DNA from: Rhodocyclaceae bacterium | GTDB taxonomy: Bacteria; Pseudomonadota; Gammaproteobacteria; Burkholderiales; Rhodocyclaceae | Assembly: GCA_003963315.1 (NCBI GenBank) | Contig: RXJP01000095.1 | Location: forward strand, 1 to 35,406 | DNA: 35,406 bases | Direction of reading: 5' to 3' | Shown here: piece by piece, positions 10,639 through 22,327 of the stretch | Layout of the letters: each line of letters opens with the position of its first letter | Numbering within the stretch: position 1 is the first letter of the stretch | The notes under the pieces: generated by a model | Seen by the model: only the letters and a program-made list of their open reading frames with translations | Database searches by the model: none | Told to the model about the DNA's origin: nothing | Position numbers and translations under genes: made by a program

Positions 10639-12266
10639 CGCAGGAGTTCGAACAACGCACCCGGCAACTCATCGACAGCCTCAAGGCCATCTGTGCCACC
10701 TACGGACTTGGCAATGACGGCAACGAATTCAAAATCATCACCCAGGTCTTTCTCTACAAATTCCTCAACGACAAATTCGCCTTCGAAGCCAAGAAGATCA
10801 AACCAGCGCTGGTAAAGGTCGAGAGCTGGGAACAAGCCGTCGCCAGCCTGAGTGATGATGAATATGGGAAGTTACTGCGTCGAATGGGGCCGGATACCGC
10901 CCGCCTGAAACCCGAGCATTTCATCGCCCACCTGTTCGGCCGACAGAACGCGCCGGAATTTGCCAAGCTGTTCGACGACACGCTGCGCGACATTGCCATT
11001 ACCAACAACGACATCTTCGCCGTCAAAACCGATGGCGGCGCCAAGATCACCCTGTTTGACCGGGTCAGCGAGTTCATCACCGACCCCTCCAAGCGCGATG
11101 CCTTTTGCCGCGCCCTCATCAACAAGCTGGGCGATTTCAGCTTCGAGCGCATCTTCAACGAAAAGTACGACTTCTACGCCGCGCTGTTTGAATACCTGAT
11201 CAAGGACTACAACAAGGACAGCGGCGGCAAATACGCCGAGTACTACACCCCGCACGCCGTGGCCAAGATCATGGCCGCCATCCTGGTGCCGGATGGAGTG
11301 CGCTGCAAGCTCCGCAATGTCAGTTGCTACGACCCCTCGGCCGGTTCCGGCACACTGCTGATGAACCTTGCCCATGCTATCGGCGAGCAGCGCTGCAGCA
11401 TCTACTCGCAGGACATCTCGCAAAAGTCATCCAGCCTGCTGCGCCTGAACCTGATCCTGAACAATCTGGTGCATTCCATCCCCAACATCATCCAGGGCAA
11501 CACCCTGCTCCATCCATACCACCGGGACGGCAAGGCGCTCAAGAAATTCGATTACATCGTCAGCAATCCACCGTTCAAGATGGATTTCTCCGATTTCAGA
11601 AATGAGCTGGACTGCAAGGAGCATCAGAAACGCTTCTTTGCCGGGGTGCCTAACATCCCCAAGCAGGCCGTCGACAAAATGGCCATCTACCAGCTCTTTT
11701 TGCAGCACATCATCTACTCGCTCAAGCCAGGCGGAAAAGCGGCGGTGGTGGTGCCCACCGGTTTCATCACCGCGCAAAGCGGCATCGACAAAGGCATCCG
11801 CCAGCATCTGGTGGACAACAAAATGCTCGCCGGCGTGGTTTCCATGCCCAGCAACATCTTCGCCACCACCGGCACCAACGTCTCCATCCTGTTCATCGAC
11901 GCGGCCAACAAAGCCGACGTGGTGCTGATCGATGCCTCTGGCCTCGGCACCAAGGTCAAGGACGGCAAGAACCAGAAAACCCTGCTGTCCGAGGCCGAGG
12001 AAGACCGCATCATCGCCACTTTCAATGGCAAGCAGGCAATGGAGGATTTCTCGGTCGCGGTCAGCTATGCCGACATCGCTGCCAAGAATTACAGCTTGAG
12101 CGCCGGGCAGTATTTCGAGGTCGAGATCGAATACAGCGACCTGACGCCGGCGCAGTTTGCCGAAAAGATGCAGGGCTTTACCGACGGGCTGGACACGCTG
12201 TTCAAGGAATCTGCGAGGCTGGAAAAGAAAATCAAGAAGCAGTTATCGGGGTTGCAGTATGAGTGA
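10632..12266 (+). CDS. hsdM: Type I DNA methyltransferase, M subunit HsdM
   Basis: HsdM methylates adenine N6 in the sequence chosen by HsdS and is needed for restriction too. The 544-residue product has an N-terminal helical HsdM_N domain (about 1-150), then the class I methyltransferase core. That core includes AdoMet-binding motif I DPSAGSGT (234-241), catalytic motif IV NPPF (312-315, within YIVSNPPFKMDFSD) and the upstream EYYTPHAVA segment typical of HsdM. The start is GTG inside the hsdR 3' end, and the stop overlaps hsdS by eight bases, so the three subunits are translationally coupled. Confidence 0.97.
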   Translation: MVTQEFEQRTRQLIDSLKAICATYGLGNDGNEFKIITQVFLYKFLNDKFAFEAKKIKPALVKVESWEQAVASLSDDEYGKLLRRMGPDTARLKPEHFIAHLFGRQNAPEFAKLFDDTLRDIAITNNDIFAVKTDGGAKITLFDRVSEFITDPSKRDAFCRALINKLGDFSFERIFNEKYDFYAALFEYLIKDYNKDSGGKYAEYYTPHAVAKIMAAILVPDGVRCKLRNVSCYDPSAGSGTLLMNLAHAIGEQRCSIYSQDISQKSSSLLRLNLILNNLVHSIPNIIQGNTLLHPYHRDGKALKKFDYIVSNPPFKMDFSDFRNELDCKEHQKRFFAGVPNIPKQAVDKMAIYQLFLQHIIYSLKPGGKAAVVVPTGFITAQSGIDKGIRQHLVDNKMLAGVVSMPSNIFATTGTNVSILFIDAANKADVVLIDASGLGTKVKDGKNQKTLLSEAEEDRIIATFNGKQAMEDFSVAVSYADIAAKNYSLSAGQYFEVEIEYSDLTPAQFAEKMQGFTDGLDTLFKESARLEKKIKKQLSGLQYE

Positions 12267-13497
12267 ACTGGCTCGCCACAAGTTTGCTGATCTATACGAA
12301 ATGGCATCAGGCATTTCATCAAAACCAGAACAGGCAGGTCATGGTGCTCCGTTCTTGTCCTTTTCAGCCGTCTTCAATAACTACTTTTTACCGCACGAAC
12401 TCACTGATCGGATGGATACATCTGAGCTCGAACAAGCGAAATACTCGATAAATCCCGGCGATATTTTCTTGACTCGAACAAGTGAGGTTGTTGACGAGCT
12501 TGGCATGAGTTCGGTTGCCTTAAAACGCTACCCCACAGCCACATATAGCGGTTTTCTGAAAAGACTAAGGCCCGTCAAAGAGAGGGTGACATACCCCAAA
12601 TTTATGGCGTTTTACCTGAGAAGCCCTTTGTTCAGGAAGACGATGACAAACAATGCAGTGTTGACGCTGCGAGCAAGTTTGAACGAAGAAATATTCTCGT
12701 ATTTAGATTTGCTTCTTCCTGATTACGATGAGCAAGTCAAAGCAGGAGATTTACTATTTCTGTTGAGTCAAAAAATCGACTGCAACAACCGCATCAACGC
12801 CGAGCTGGCGGCGATGGCCAAGACGCTGTACGACTACTGGTTCGTGCAGTTCGACTTCCCAGACACCAACGGCAAACCCTACAAATCCTCCGGGGGCAAA
12901 ATGGTCTACAACGCCACGCTGAAACGGGAGATTCCGGCGGGGTGGAAAGACAAACAGTTGTGCCAGATAGCAAACATCACGATGGGAACCTCACCTACTG
13001 GCGATTCTTTGAATGATTCCGGAGATGGTGTGGAGTTTTTTCAAGGCTCCACCGATTTCGGCTGGCAATTTCCTACTGTGCGCCAGTACACGACTCAACC
13101 TGCGCGAATGGCAAAGCGCGGCGACATCCTGTTGAGTGTTCGCGCTCCCGTTGGGGACTTGAATGTTGCACACATTGATTGCTGCATTGGACGTGGCTTG
13201 GCCGCGTTGAACAGCAAAGATGGATTTGACGGTTTTCTGTTTTACGTGATGCAGTATTTCAAGATGGTCTTTGATCGACGAAACAGTGAAGGAACCACAT
13301 TCGGCTCGATTACGAAGGATGATTTGCATTCTTTGCCGCTGGCTTACCCGTCAACTGACTTGCTCAAGAAATACAATGACATCGTTTCTGAATACAACCA
13401 GATGGTCTTTACTCGAAGCATAGAAAACCAGCAACTCGCCCGACTTCGCGACTGGCTCCTCCCCCTGCTGATGAACGGCCAGGTCACGGTGGCGTAA
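12259..13497 (+). CDS. hsdS: Type I restriction-modification specificity subunit HsdS
   Basis: HsdS (412 residues) selects the bipartite DNA target for the complex through two target recognition domains (TRDs). TRD1 covers about residues 1-165. A conserved central helix follows (INAELAAMAKTLYDYWFVQF), then TRD2 (about 225-380, with the family-typical GDILLSVRAPVGDLN) and a C-terminal helix (LARLRDWLLPLLMNGQVTV). The ATG at 12259 was chosen over 12157 because the earlier start lies deep in hsdM and the family begins near here. The TRDs are clearly less GC-rich than the helix regions, as expected if they were exchanged by recombination. Confidence 0.94.
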   Translation: MSELARHKFADLYEMASGISSKPEQAGHGAPFLSFSAVFNNYFLPHELTDRMDTSELEQAKYSINPGDIFLTRTSEVVDELGMSSVALKRYPTATYSGFLKRLRPVKERVTYPKFMAFYLRSPLFRKTMTNNAVLTLRASLNEEIFSYLDLLLPDYDEQVKAGDLLFLLSQKIDCNNRINAELAAMAKTLYDYWFVQFDFPDTNGKPYKSSGGKMVYNATLKREIPAGWKDKQLCQIANITMGTSPTGDSLNDSGDGVEFFQGSTDFGWQFPTVRQYTTQPARMAKRGDILLSVRAPVGDLNVAHIDCCIGRGLAALNSKDGFDGFLFYVMQYFKMVFDRRNSEGTTFGSITKDDLHSLPLAYPSTDLLKKYNDIVSEYNQMVFTRSIENQQLARLRDWLLPLLMNGQVTVA

Positions 13498-14370
13498 ATG
13501 AGCAAGAAAAGGCCGCCGCAGGCGCCCAGGAAAACCGAGGTCTCCATTGTTCGCTCCTCGGCGGCGGAGTACCTGACTTTTGTCGCGGCTACCGGCAATG
13601 GCAGCGCCAGCGTGGAAATGCGCTACGAGGACGAAAACCTCTGGCTCACGCAGAAGATGATGGCCACGCTCTACGATGTGTCGGTGCCGGCCATTAGCCA
13701 GCATTTGAAACGCGTCTATGCGGATAACGAGCTGGAACGTGAGGCAACTGTTAAGCCGTACTTAATGGTTCAAACCGAGGGCGACCGCGAGGTTCAGCGC
13801 AAGGTCGACCACTATAGCCTGCAGGCCATCATCGCCGTCGGCTTCAAGATCGAGAACGAGCGCGCGGTGCAGTTCCGTAAATGGGCCAACCAGATCGTCA
13901 AGGACTACACGATTCAGGGTTGGGTCATGGATGTGGATCGCTTGAAGAGCGGCGGCAGCGTGCTGACCGAAGATTTCTTCGAGCGGCAGTTGGAGAAGAT
14001 CCGGGAAATCCGGCTCTCCGAACGCAAGTTCTACCAAAAGATCACCGACATCTACGCCACGGCACTGGATTACGACGCCACCGCCACCGCTAACAAACGT
14101 TTTTTTGCAGCGGTGCAGAACAAGCTGCATTTCGCCATTCATGGGCAGACGGCAGCGGAAGTGATCGTGGATAGAGCGGATCACCAGAAGAACAACATGG
14201 GCCTGACCCGCTGGGAAGGCCCACCCCACGGCAAGATCCAAAAATACGATGTGTCCGTCGCCAAGAACTACCTCTCCGAGTTCGAATTGGCGCAGATCCA
14301 GCCGATCCTGTCGGCACTCTTCCCGGACCAGCCCACGTTCCTGGCGGGACTCGACGAAGTCCTGCAATGA
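13498..14370 (+). CDS. RhuM-family protein with a divergent C-terminus
   Basis: The product is 290 residues. Residues about 40-260 match the Virulence_RhuM family: ENLWLTQKMMATLYDVSVPAISQHLKRVY (an HTH-like segment), QRKVDHYSLQAIIAVGFKIEN, AVQFRKWANQIVKDYTIQGW, LSERKFYQKITDIYATALDYD, and NKLHFAIHGQTAAEVIVDRAD. RhuM proteins are typically 330 residues or more and usually continue after NYLxExEL with a helical domain. Here the sequence changes near residue 260 to an unrelated-looking tail and stops. The ATG directly abuts the hsdS stop (TAAATG), so it is part of the same operon. The molecular function of RhuM is unknown; it is often found with type I systems. Confidence 0.85.
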   Translation: MSKKRPPQAPRKTEVSIVRSSAAEYLTFVAATGNGSASVEMRYEDENLWLTQKMMATLYDVSVPAISQHLKRVYADNELEREATVKPYLMVQTEGDREVQRKVDHYSLQAIIAVGFKIENERAVQFRKWANQIVKDYTIQGWVMDVDRLKSGGSVLTEDFFERQLEKIREIRLSERKFYQKITDIYATALDYDATATANKRFFAAVQNKLHFAIHGQTAAEVIVDRADHQKNNMGLTRWEGPPHGKIQKYDVSVAKNYLSEFELAQIQPILSALFPDQPTFLAGLDEVLQ

Positions 14371-14559
14371 CTCGAATTTGGCCTTCCGACTGGTGCGCTG
14401 CCACTCACAAACTTACCGCTCACTCTGACCAGGGGGCAATATCTCGGGCTCTTCAACGTCGGATGTTTGACGCCGGAAGCCGTGAACGACTTGAGCGGCG
14501 AGCGGCTAGAAGCATGCATTGGTCCAACAAGCGCGTCGCTGCTGAGGCTACAAGCATGA
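14371..14559 (+). pseudogene. Coding-like remnant, possibly the 3' end of a helicase-like gene
   Basis: Directly after the RhuM-family stop (TGA at 14368-14370), the same frame stays open for 62 codons. It reads like protein, with segments such as LPTGALPLTNLPLTLTRGQY and LTPEAVNDLSGERLEACIGP, ending LLRLQA and a stop at 14557-14559. The pattern recalls the C-terminal helical bundle of a DEAD/DEAH helicase-type protein, but this is only an impression. The divergent last ~30 residues of the RhuM frame (from about 14276) may belong to the same remnant. I interpret it as a deletion junction that replaced the RhuM 3' end with the tail of another gene. Confidence 0.4.
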
Positions 14560-14644
14560 ACTCCATGGTCCTGCGCAGGGGAATGAAATTTTTGGATAGA
14601 TACGTCGCCACCATCGCGTCGTGGCCGCGAACGGAGTCAACGTG

Positions 14645-15550
14645 ATGAGCGACTACTTCAGCGATCGTCAGAACGGTCCGCGCGCACGCACGGAGCAGGT
14701 GATTTCGCCCACTGTCTGGGCGGGCCTCGTTGCAACGGTACAGGCGTTGATCAATAGCGGCGCATTCGGCCTCCGCTTTCCCGAACGCTGCCCAGATGGA
14801 CAAGCCACTTGCGGCAGCGATGCGGACGCCTTGGCGGCTTCCGTAAGTGCCGAAATGCCGGGTCTGGCTTGGCCGTTGGAAACAGTCTCCATTGATGGGG
14901 AGGGCTACTTTTCTGAACGCCAGCCGTTCGCGCCGGACACCTTGCTCGTCTTGGATTTCATCGAGTTCGTTCACGCATCAGTGGCTAAGCCGATCTCGGG
15001 GAAGTATCACGACTACTTCAGTCATCACCACCTGACTTTCGACCAGGAGGCGGGGCAGAAAGACTTCCGCGTGACGGTCAATCGCATATTCGCGCGCAAT
15101 GGGGTTTCGTTCGAGATACTGCCCAATGGTCGAATTGAACGACTGCTCCCGCCGGTGCTTGGCGAAGAACTGAAACGAACGCTTTTCAATACGGGAGATT
15201 GCACGCTCGACAACATGCTCGACGAGTGCCGGGCCAAGTTTTCGGACCGCAATCCGTTGGTGCGTCGTGAATCGCTGGAGCGGTTATGGGACGCATGGGA
15301 GCGACTCAAGTCGCTGGCTGACCAGAGCGACAAGAAGCGCTCGGTCAAGATCATCCTCGATGCAGTTACTTCCGTGCCGTCGCTGCGGGAGAGATTGGAG
15401 ATAGAAGCGACAGAACTGAACTCCATTGGAAACAGTCACCTCATTCGGCATTCGGAGATCAGCCAGGTGCCGGTGATCGATGTGGACCAGGTCGATTATC
15501 TGTTCCACCGACTGTTCGCCATGATTCAGCTGATGCTGAGGAAAAAGTAA
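14645..15550 (+). CDS. Uncharacterised protein, possibly AbiJ/HEPN-related
   Basis: This 301-residue soluble protein is not assigned to a named family with certainty. It starts MSDYFSDRQNGPRARTEQ (the ATG at 14645, not the earlier 14621), has no signal peptide or membrane segment, and is mostly predicted helical. Its C-terminal part has the pattern VRRESLERLWDAWERLKSL, then ELNSIGNSHLIRHSE and VDYLFHRLFAMIQLML. The IRHSE/DYLFHR signature reminds me of abortive-infection (AbiJ-like) proteins, but the canonical Rx4-6H motif is not exact. It lies between a restriction system and a HEPN-type gene, so a defence role is an inference from context. Confidence 0.8.
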   Translation: MSDYFSDRQNGPRARTEQVISPTVWAGLVATVQALINSGAFGLRFPERCPDGQATCGSDADALAASVSAEMPGLAWPLETVSIDGEGYFSERQPFAPDTLLVLDFIEFVHASVAKPISGKYHDYFSHHHLTFDQEAGQKDFRVTVNRIFARNGVSFEILPNGRIERLLPPVLGEELKRTLFNTGDCTLDNMLDECRAKFSDRNPLVRRESLERLWDAWERLKSLADQSDKKRSVKIILDAVTSVPSLRERLEIEATELNSIGNSHLIRHSEISQVPVIDVDQVDYLFHRLFAMIQLMLRKK

Positions 15551-15647
15551 AAGTGCGAAAGCCCGTACGTTGCGCGATGACAGAAGTCGCTCATTCGGGG
15601 TTTGGGGTGCCGTGTTAAATGGAAAAGATCAACCGGGGAGAGACGCA

Positions 15648-16361
15648 ATGCTTGAATGGTACTTGGAGGTAAATGCCCTGTTTCGGGCAATGCGTCAGAA
15701 ATCGATCGATGCACAAGGCCTCCTTGCGAGCGAAGATAAAGCAGGGGCCAAGTTGATCAATGGCTATTTGAAGGCCGACTATCAACTGCTGCGCAAGCTG
15801 TGGACCGGTGCAGGGTTCCCTGAGCAAGACATGGGAAATCTTGGCAGGCATATCGGATTTGGCGACGCCAATGACTACGACGACATCCTTGCACGCGATC
15901 TACCTCAGGTTGAGGTGAAGGCGGAAGCGCATGTGCGCGAAGCGATGGGCACCAAACAGAGCATAGGCTTCGAGGAACTGCTGCATCCAGTTATCTACGC
16001 GCATGCCTTTCCGCACTATGTGGACGGACACTACCGCGATGCCGTGTTGAACGCAGTCGTTGCAATCTTTGATCTGATGCGAGAGCGCACCGGCCTGGAT
16101 CTAGATGGTGCGGCTCTGGCGACACAAGTGTTGAGCTTGGATAAGCCGCACTTGATCCTCAGCGAACTCGACACGGAATCGGGTAGAAATGACCAGAAGG
16201 GGTTTATGCAAATTTTGGTCGGTGCTTACCTTGGCATTCGCAATCCTAAGGCTCATTCGCTAAATCATGATCTCGACCCGGAGAAGGCTGCACAGTATCT
16301 GATCTTCGCCAGCCTTCTAGCCCGACGGATCTACGAAGCGAAAGACGCTCCGAAGACCTGA
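15648..16361 (+). CDS. TIGR02391 (Ymh-type) protein with HEPN-like motif
   Basis: This is a 237-residue protein. The start at 15648 is favoured by the GGGAGAG ribosome site; an ATG at 15570 would add 26 atypical residues. The C-terminal half (about 107-230) matches the TIGR02391/Hypoth_Ymh family: GFEELLHPVIYAHAFPHYVDG, YRDAVLNAVVAIFDLMRERTG and GAYLGIRNPKAHSL. RNPKAH (198-203) fits the R-x4-H motif of HEPN-superfamily ribonucleases, placed on a terminal helix as usual. The N-terminal ~100 residues are helical and unrecognised. Family members are common in phage-defence neighbourhoods; RNase activity here is inferred. Confidence 0.85.
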   Translation: MLEWYLEVNALFRAMRQKSIDAQGLLASEDKAGAKLINGYLKADYQLLRKLWTGAGFPEQDMGNLGRHIGFGDANDYDDILARDLPQVEVKAEAHVREAMGTKQSIGFEELLHPVIYAHAFPHYVDGHYRDAVLNAVVAIFDLMRERTGLDLDGAALATQVLSLDKPHLILSELDTESGRNDQKGFMQILVGAYLGIRNPKAHSLNHDLDPEKAAQYLIFASLLARRIYEAKDAPKT

Positions 16362-16580
16362 GGCGCGCCAGTTGCATCGGTGGTTCTCGATCCGACCGTT
16401 GATCTGCCAATTGCTGCCGTCGGTAACCCGTTGCCCCAATGACCGTTTTGGCCGAAGTCCTGACAGTGGATGACCGGACTGTACGACTGCTCGACTCTGA
16501 TACCTGCCGTTGAGAACCTGAGCGCATGACTGGCCAGATTGGGTCTTTAGCCGCCTATCAAGGCTCTATCTCCAGCAGCC
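16362..16580. other. Non-coding right boundary of the defence island
   Basis: About 220 bases hold no convincing gene. Positions 16437-16453 (CAATGACCGTTTTGGCC) are the inverted partner of 7073-7089. The sequence around it (16437-16530) resembles a decayed dispersed repeat of the 'TGACCG.TTTGGCCGAA' kind seen in betaproteobacteria, which is an impression only. No tRNA or integrase gene is present. The metH promoter begins just to the right. Confidence 0.5.
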
Positions 16581-16585
16581 CTTGC

Positions 16586-16591
16586 TATAAT
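16586..16591 (+). promoter_or_regulatory. Putative sigma-70 -10 box of metH
   Basis: A perfect TATAAT lies 10 bases upstream of the start of the SAH riboswitch fold, which would place transcription initiation near 16598. No good -35 box is visible at the right spacing, so the promoter may depend on an activator or be weak. The position relative to the riboswitch supports the call. Confidence 0.6.
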
Positions 16592-16600
16592 CCTCGCTCT

Positions 16601-16670
16601 TTCCGAGGAGCGCTGCGAGGTTGAACGCGTTTCACCCCAGGCTCGGAAACTGATTTCAACGGCGCTCACC
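16601..16670 (+). promoter_or_regulatory. SAH (S-adenosylhomocysteine) riboswitch
   Basis: The segment contains the conserved SAH-riboswitch blocks CCGAGGAGCGCTGC, CCAGGCTCGG and AACGGCGCTCACC in the right order. Two helices can be drawn: CCGAG (16603-16607) with CTCGG (16642-16646), and GAGCGC (16608-16613) with GCGCTC (16662-16667). They interleave as a pseudoknot, which is the known architecture of this class. SAH riboswitches are known upstream of ahcY, metH and metF in beta- and gammaproteobacteria and switch expression on when SAH accumulates. The metH start is about 80 bases downstream, with GGAG at 16740-16743. Confidence 0.92.
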
Positions 16671-16749
16671 CAACCCTGGAACATTCCGCCGGGACGCAGG
16701 TGAGCCGCACAGCAAGGGCGCCCTGCCCCGGTATGGATCGGAGAACACC

Positions 16750-20475
<3,726 letters not shown>

Positions 20476-20492
20476 GCGCTATTCCCAGGTGG

Positions 20493-20528
20493 CCGGGGAC
20501 TGCATGGCAGCGGCCATTCAGTCCCCGG
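20493..20528 (+). terminator. Strong hairpin after metH, probable terminator
   Basis: CCGGGGACTG (20493-20502) pairs perfectly with CAGTCCCCGG (20519-20528). An inner stem ATGGC/GCCAT closes over a four-base loop. It begins 17 bases after the metH stop. There is no T-tract, so it may be an mRNA 3'-end stabiliser or a rho-assisted stop rather than a classic intrinsic terminator. Confidence 0.6.
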
Positions 20529-20627
20529 GGGAATACCTGTTATGTCGAACATCGATTGCGATGGGAGAACCCTTTCGGTCATTACCGGGTCAACAGAACC
20601 GATGCCAATGCCTTATGGGAGAACGCG

Positions 20628-21410
20628 ATGTATCGACGCCTATTGTCCTTTCTGTTGTCCGCCGTGCTCGCCTCGGCTTCGCTCGTGGCCCTGGGTGCCG
20701 AGTGCAGTGCACGAAGCGGCCCCCATCGGGTGGCCTTGCTTGAGCTCTATACCTCGGAAGGATGCAGCAGTTGCCCGCCGGCGGATCGCTGGTTGAGCGG
20801 GGTGGCTGCCCAGGGTAGCCCGCCGCTCCAGGTGGTGCCCCTGGCCCTGCACGTGGACTACTGGGACTACATCGGCTGGCAGGACCGTTTCGCCCGTGCC
20901 GCCTTCTCCGCCCGGCAACGCGACATGGCCAAGCTCGGCCGCGCGGGCTTCGTCTATACGCCGCAGGTCATGGTCAATGGCCAGGACACGCCGCAATGGG
21001 GCGGTAGCGCTTTTGCGGAAAGAATTCGGGCGGTTAACCGCTTGATGGCCCAGGCCAACATCCGCTTGTCCCTCAAACAATCCGCAACATCGGTGGAGAT
21101 CAATGCCGATGCCGATTCCACCCAGGAGGGAGAAACCGCCCTCTATGTGGCGCTGTATGAAAACGGTTTGTCTTCCGATGTGAAAAGGGGCGAGAACAGC
21201 GGCGCCAAGCTGCACCACGATTATGTGGTGCGGGAATGGCTCGGCCCCATCCCATTGTCCCCAGGCAAAGCGGCCGACTTGAAGAAAAAACTATCCTTGC
21301 CGCCGGACTGGAATGCCAAGAACATGGGCGCCGCCGCCTTTGTACAAAACCGGACCACCGGCGAAGTGGTTCAGGCGATGTCCATGAAACTCTGCGACGC
21401 TGCCGCTTAG
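20628..21410 (+). CDS. DUF1223 thioredoxin-like secreted protein
   Basis: This is a 260-residue protein with a clear signal peptide (MYRRLLSFLLSAVLASASLV, likely cleaved near ALGAEC). The mature part shows the DUF1223 pattern: VALLELYTSEGCSSCPPADRW with a CxxC motif in a thioredoxin-like position, then LHVDYWDYIGWQDRFA, and FVYTPQVMVNGQD. A periplasmic redox role is plausible but no substrate is known. The ATG at 20628 follows GGGAGAA; the same frame stays open far upstream into metH, but that is read-through and not coding. It is separated from metH by a hairpin and is probably transcribed on its own. Confidence 0.88.
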   Translation: MYRRLLSFLLSAVLASASLVALGAECSARSGPHRVALLELYTSEGCSSCPPADRWLSGVAAQGSPPLQVVPLALHVDYWDYIGWQDRFARAAFSARQRDMAKLGRAGFVYTPQVMVNGQDTPQWGGSAFAERIRAVNRLMAQANIRLSLKQSATSVEINADADSTQEGETALYVALYENGLSSDVKRGENSGAKLHHDYVVREWLGPIPLSPGKAADLKKKLSLPPDWNAKNMGAAAFVQNRTTGEVVQAMSMKLCDAAA

Positions 21411-21525
21411 CCGTCAGGCAGGGCGGGGCTGAAAGCGCCGTCGAAACGGATGTAGGGGACAGGTATACTGACCCCCCGCCGGGCTTGTGCGGCCCGGCAT
21501 CTCCCTTCTTCCGCAAATCCCCCCC

Positions 21526-22272
21526 ATGTTCGACACTACTGGCTGGATCGTCGCCGGCATCGCCGTACTGCTTACCGGGCTCTCCAAATCCGGCTTCGGC
21601 GGGGCGCTGGGCGGCCTGGCCGTGCCCTTCATGGCCATCTGGCTTTCCCCGGCGGACGCCGCGGCGGTGATGCTGCCCATCCTCTGCCTGATGGATGTGA
21701 TCGGCATACGCGCCTTCTGGGGCAAGTGGTCCAAGCCCGAATTGAAGCTGCTGATCCCCTCCGCCCTGCTCGGCATCGCCGTGGGCAGCATCGCCTTCGG
21801 TGTGTTGTCGGACAAGGCGGTGAAGGCCTGCGTCGGCTTGATCGCCATGCTCTTCGCCCTGGACCGCATGCTCGGCCTGCGCAACCGCCTGAAGCTGCCC
21901 GAAGGCGCGTCCCTCCTGTCGGGCGGCTTCTGGGGCGCCATGTCCGGCTTCACCAGCACCCTGGCCCATGCCGGCGGACCGCCGGTGCTGGTCTACCTGC
22001 TCGGCCGCAAGCTGGACAAGGGCACCTTCGTCGCCACCACGGTGATCTTCTTCACCGTCATCAACGCCGCCAAGCTGATTCCCTATCTGGCCTTGGGCAT
22101 CTTCTCTGTCCATACCCTGAAAGTGACCCTGCTGCTTTCCCCTTTGGCTCCGGTGGGCGTATTGGCGGGCATGCGTCTGCAACACATGATTCCAGAACGG
22201 CCGTTCTTCCTGTTTTCCACGGCCCTGCTGGGTCTGTCCGGCCTGAAACTTTTCTATGATGGCGTGTTTTGA
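21526..22272 (+). CDS. TauE/SafE-family sulfite exporter-like permease
   Basis: This is a 248-residue integral membrane protein with about eight hydrophobic segments in two similar halves, as in the TauE/SafE (DUF81) family. Visible family features are the N-terminal GLSKSGFGGALGGLAVPFMA and the second-repeat SGFTSTLAHAGGPPVLVYLL. Members export or import sulfite, sulfonates or other small organic anions; the substrate here is unknown. The ATG at 21526 gives the usual N-terminus. A TATACT hexamer at 21464-21469 and a GCCGGGC/GCCCGGC dyad (21479-21499) lie upstream and might be promoter and leader structure, at low confidence. Confidence 0.9.
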   Translation: MFDTTGWIVAGIAVLLTGLSKSGFGGALGGLAVPFMAIWLSPADAAAVMLPILCLMDVIGIRAFWGKWSKPELKLLIPSALLGIAVGSIAFGVLSDKAVKACVGLIAMLFALDRMLGLRNRLKLPEGASLLSGGFWGAMSGFTSTLAHAGGPPVLVYLLGRKLDKGTFVATTVIFFTVINAAKLIPYLALGIFSVHTLKVTLLLSPLAPVGVLAGMRLQHMIPERPFFLFSTALLGLSGLKLFYDGVF

Positions 22273-22327
22273 CCCGTCAGGGCGGCGTTATGATGACCGC
22301 CGCCCCCCATGGGAACAGGTTTTGGAA

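Noticed and set aside
14367-14645. A 92-codon frame starting inside the RhuM-family stop
   Set aside because: No family pattern or ribosome site is present, and its composition looks random. The RhuM-phase frame over the same bases reads more like protein.
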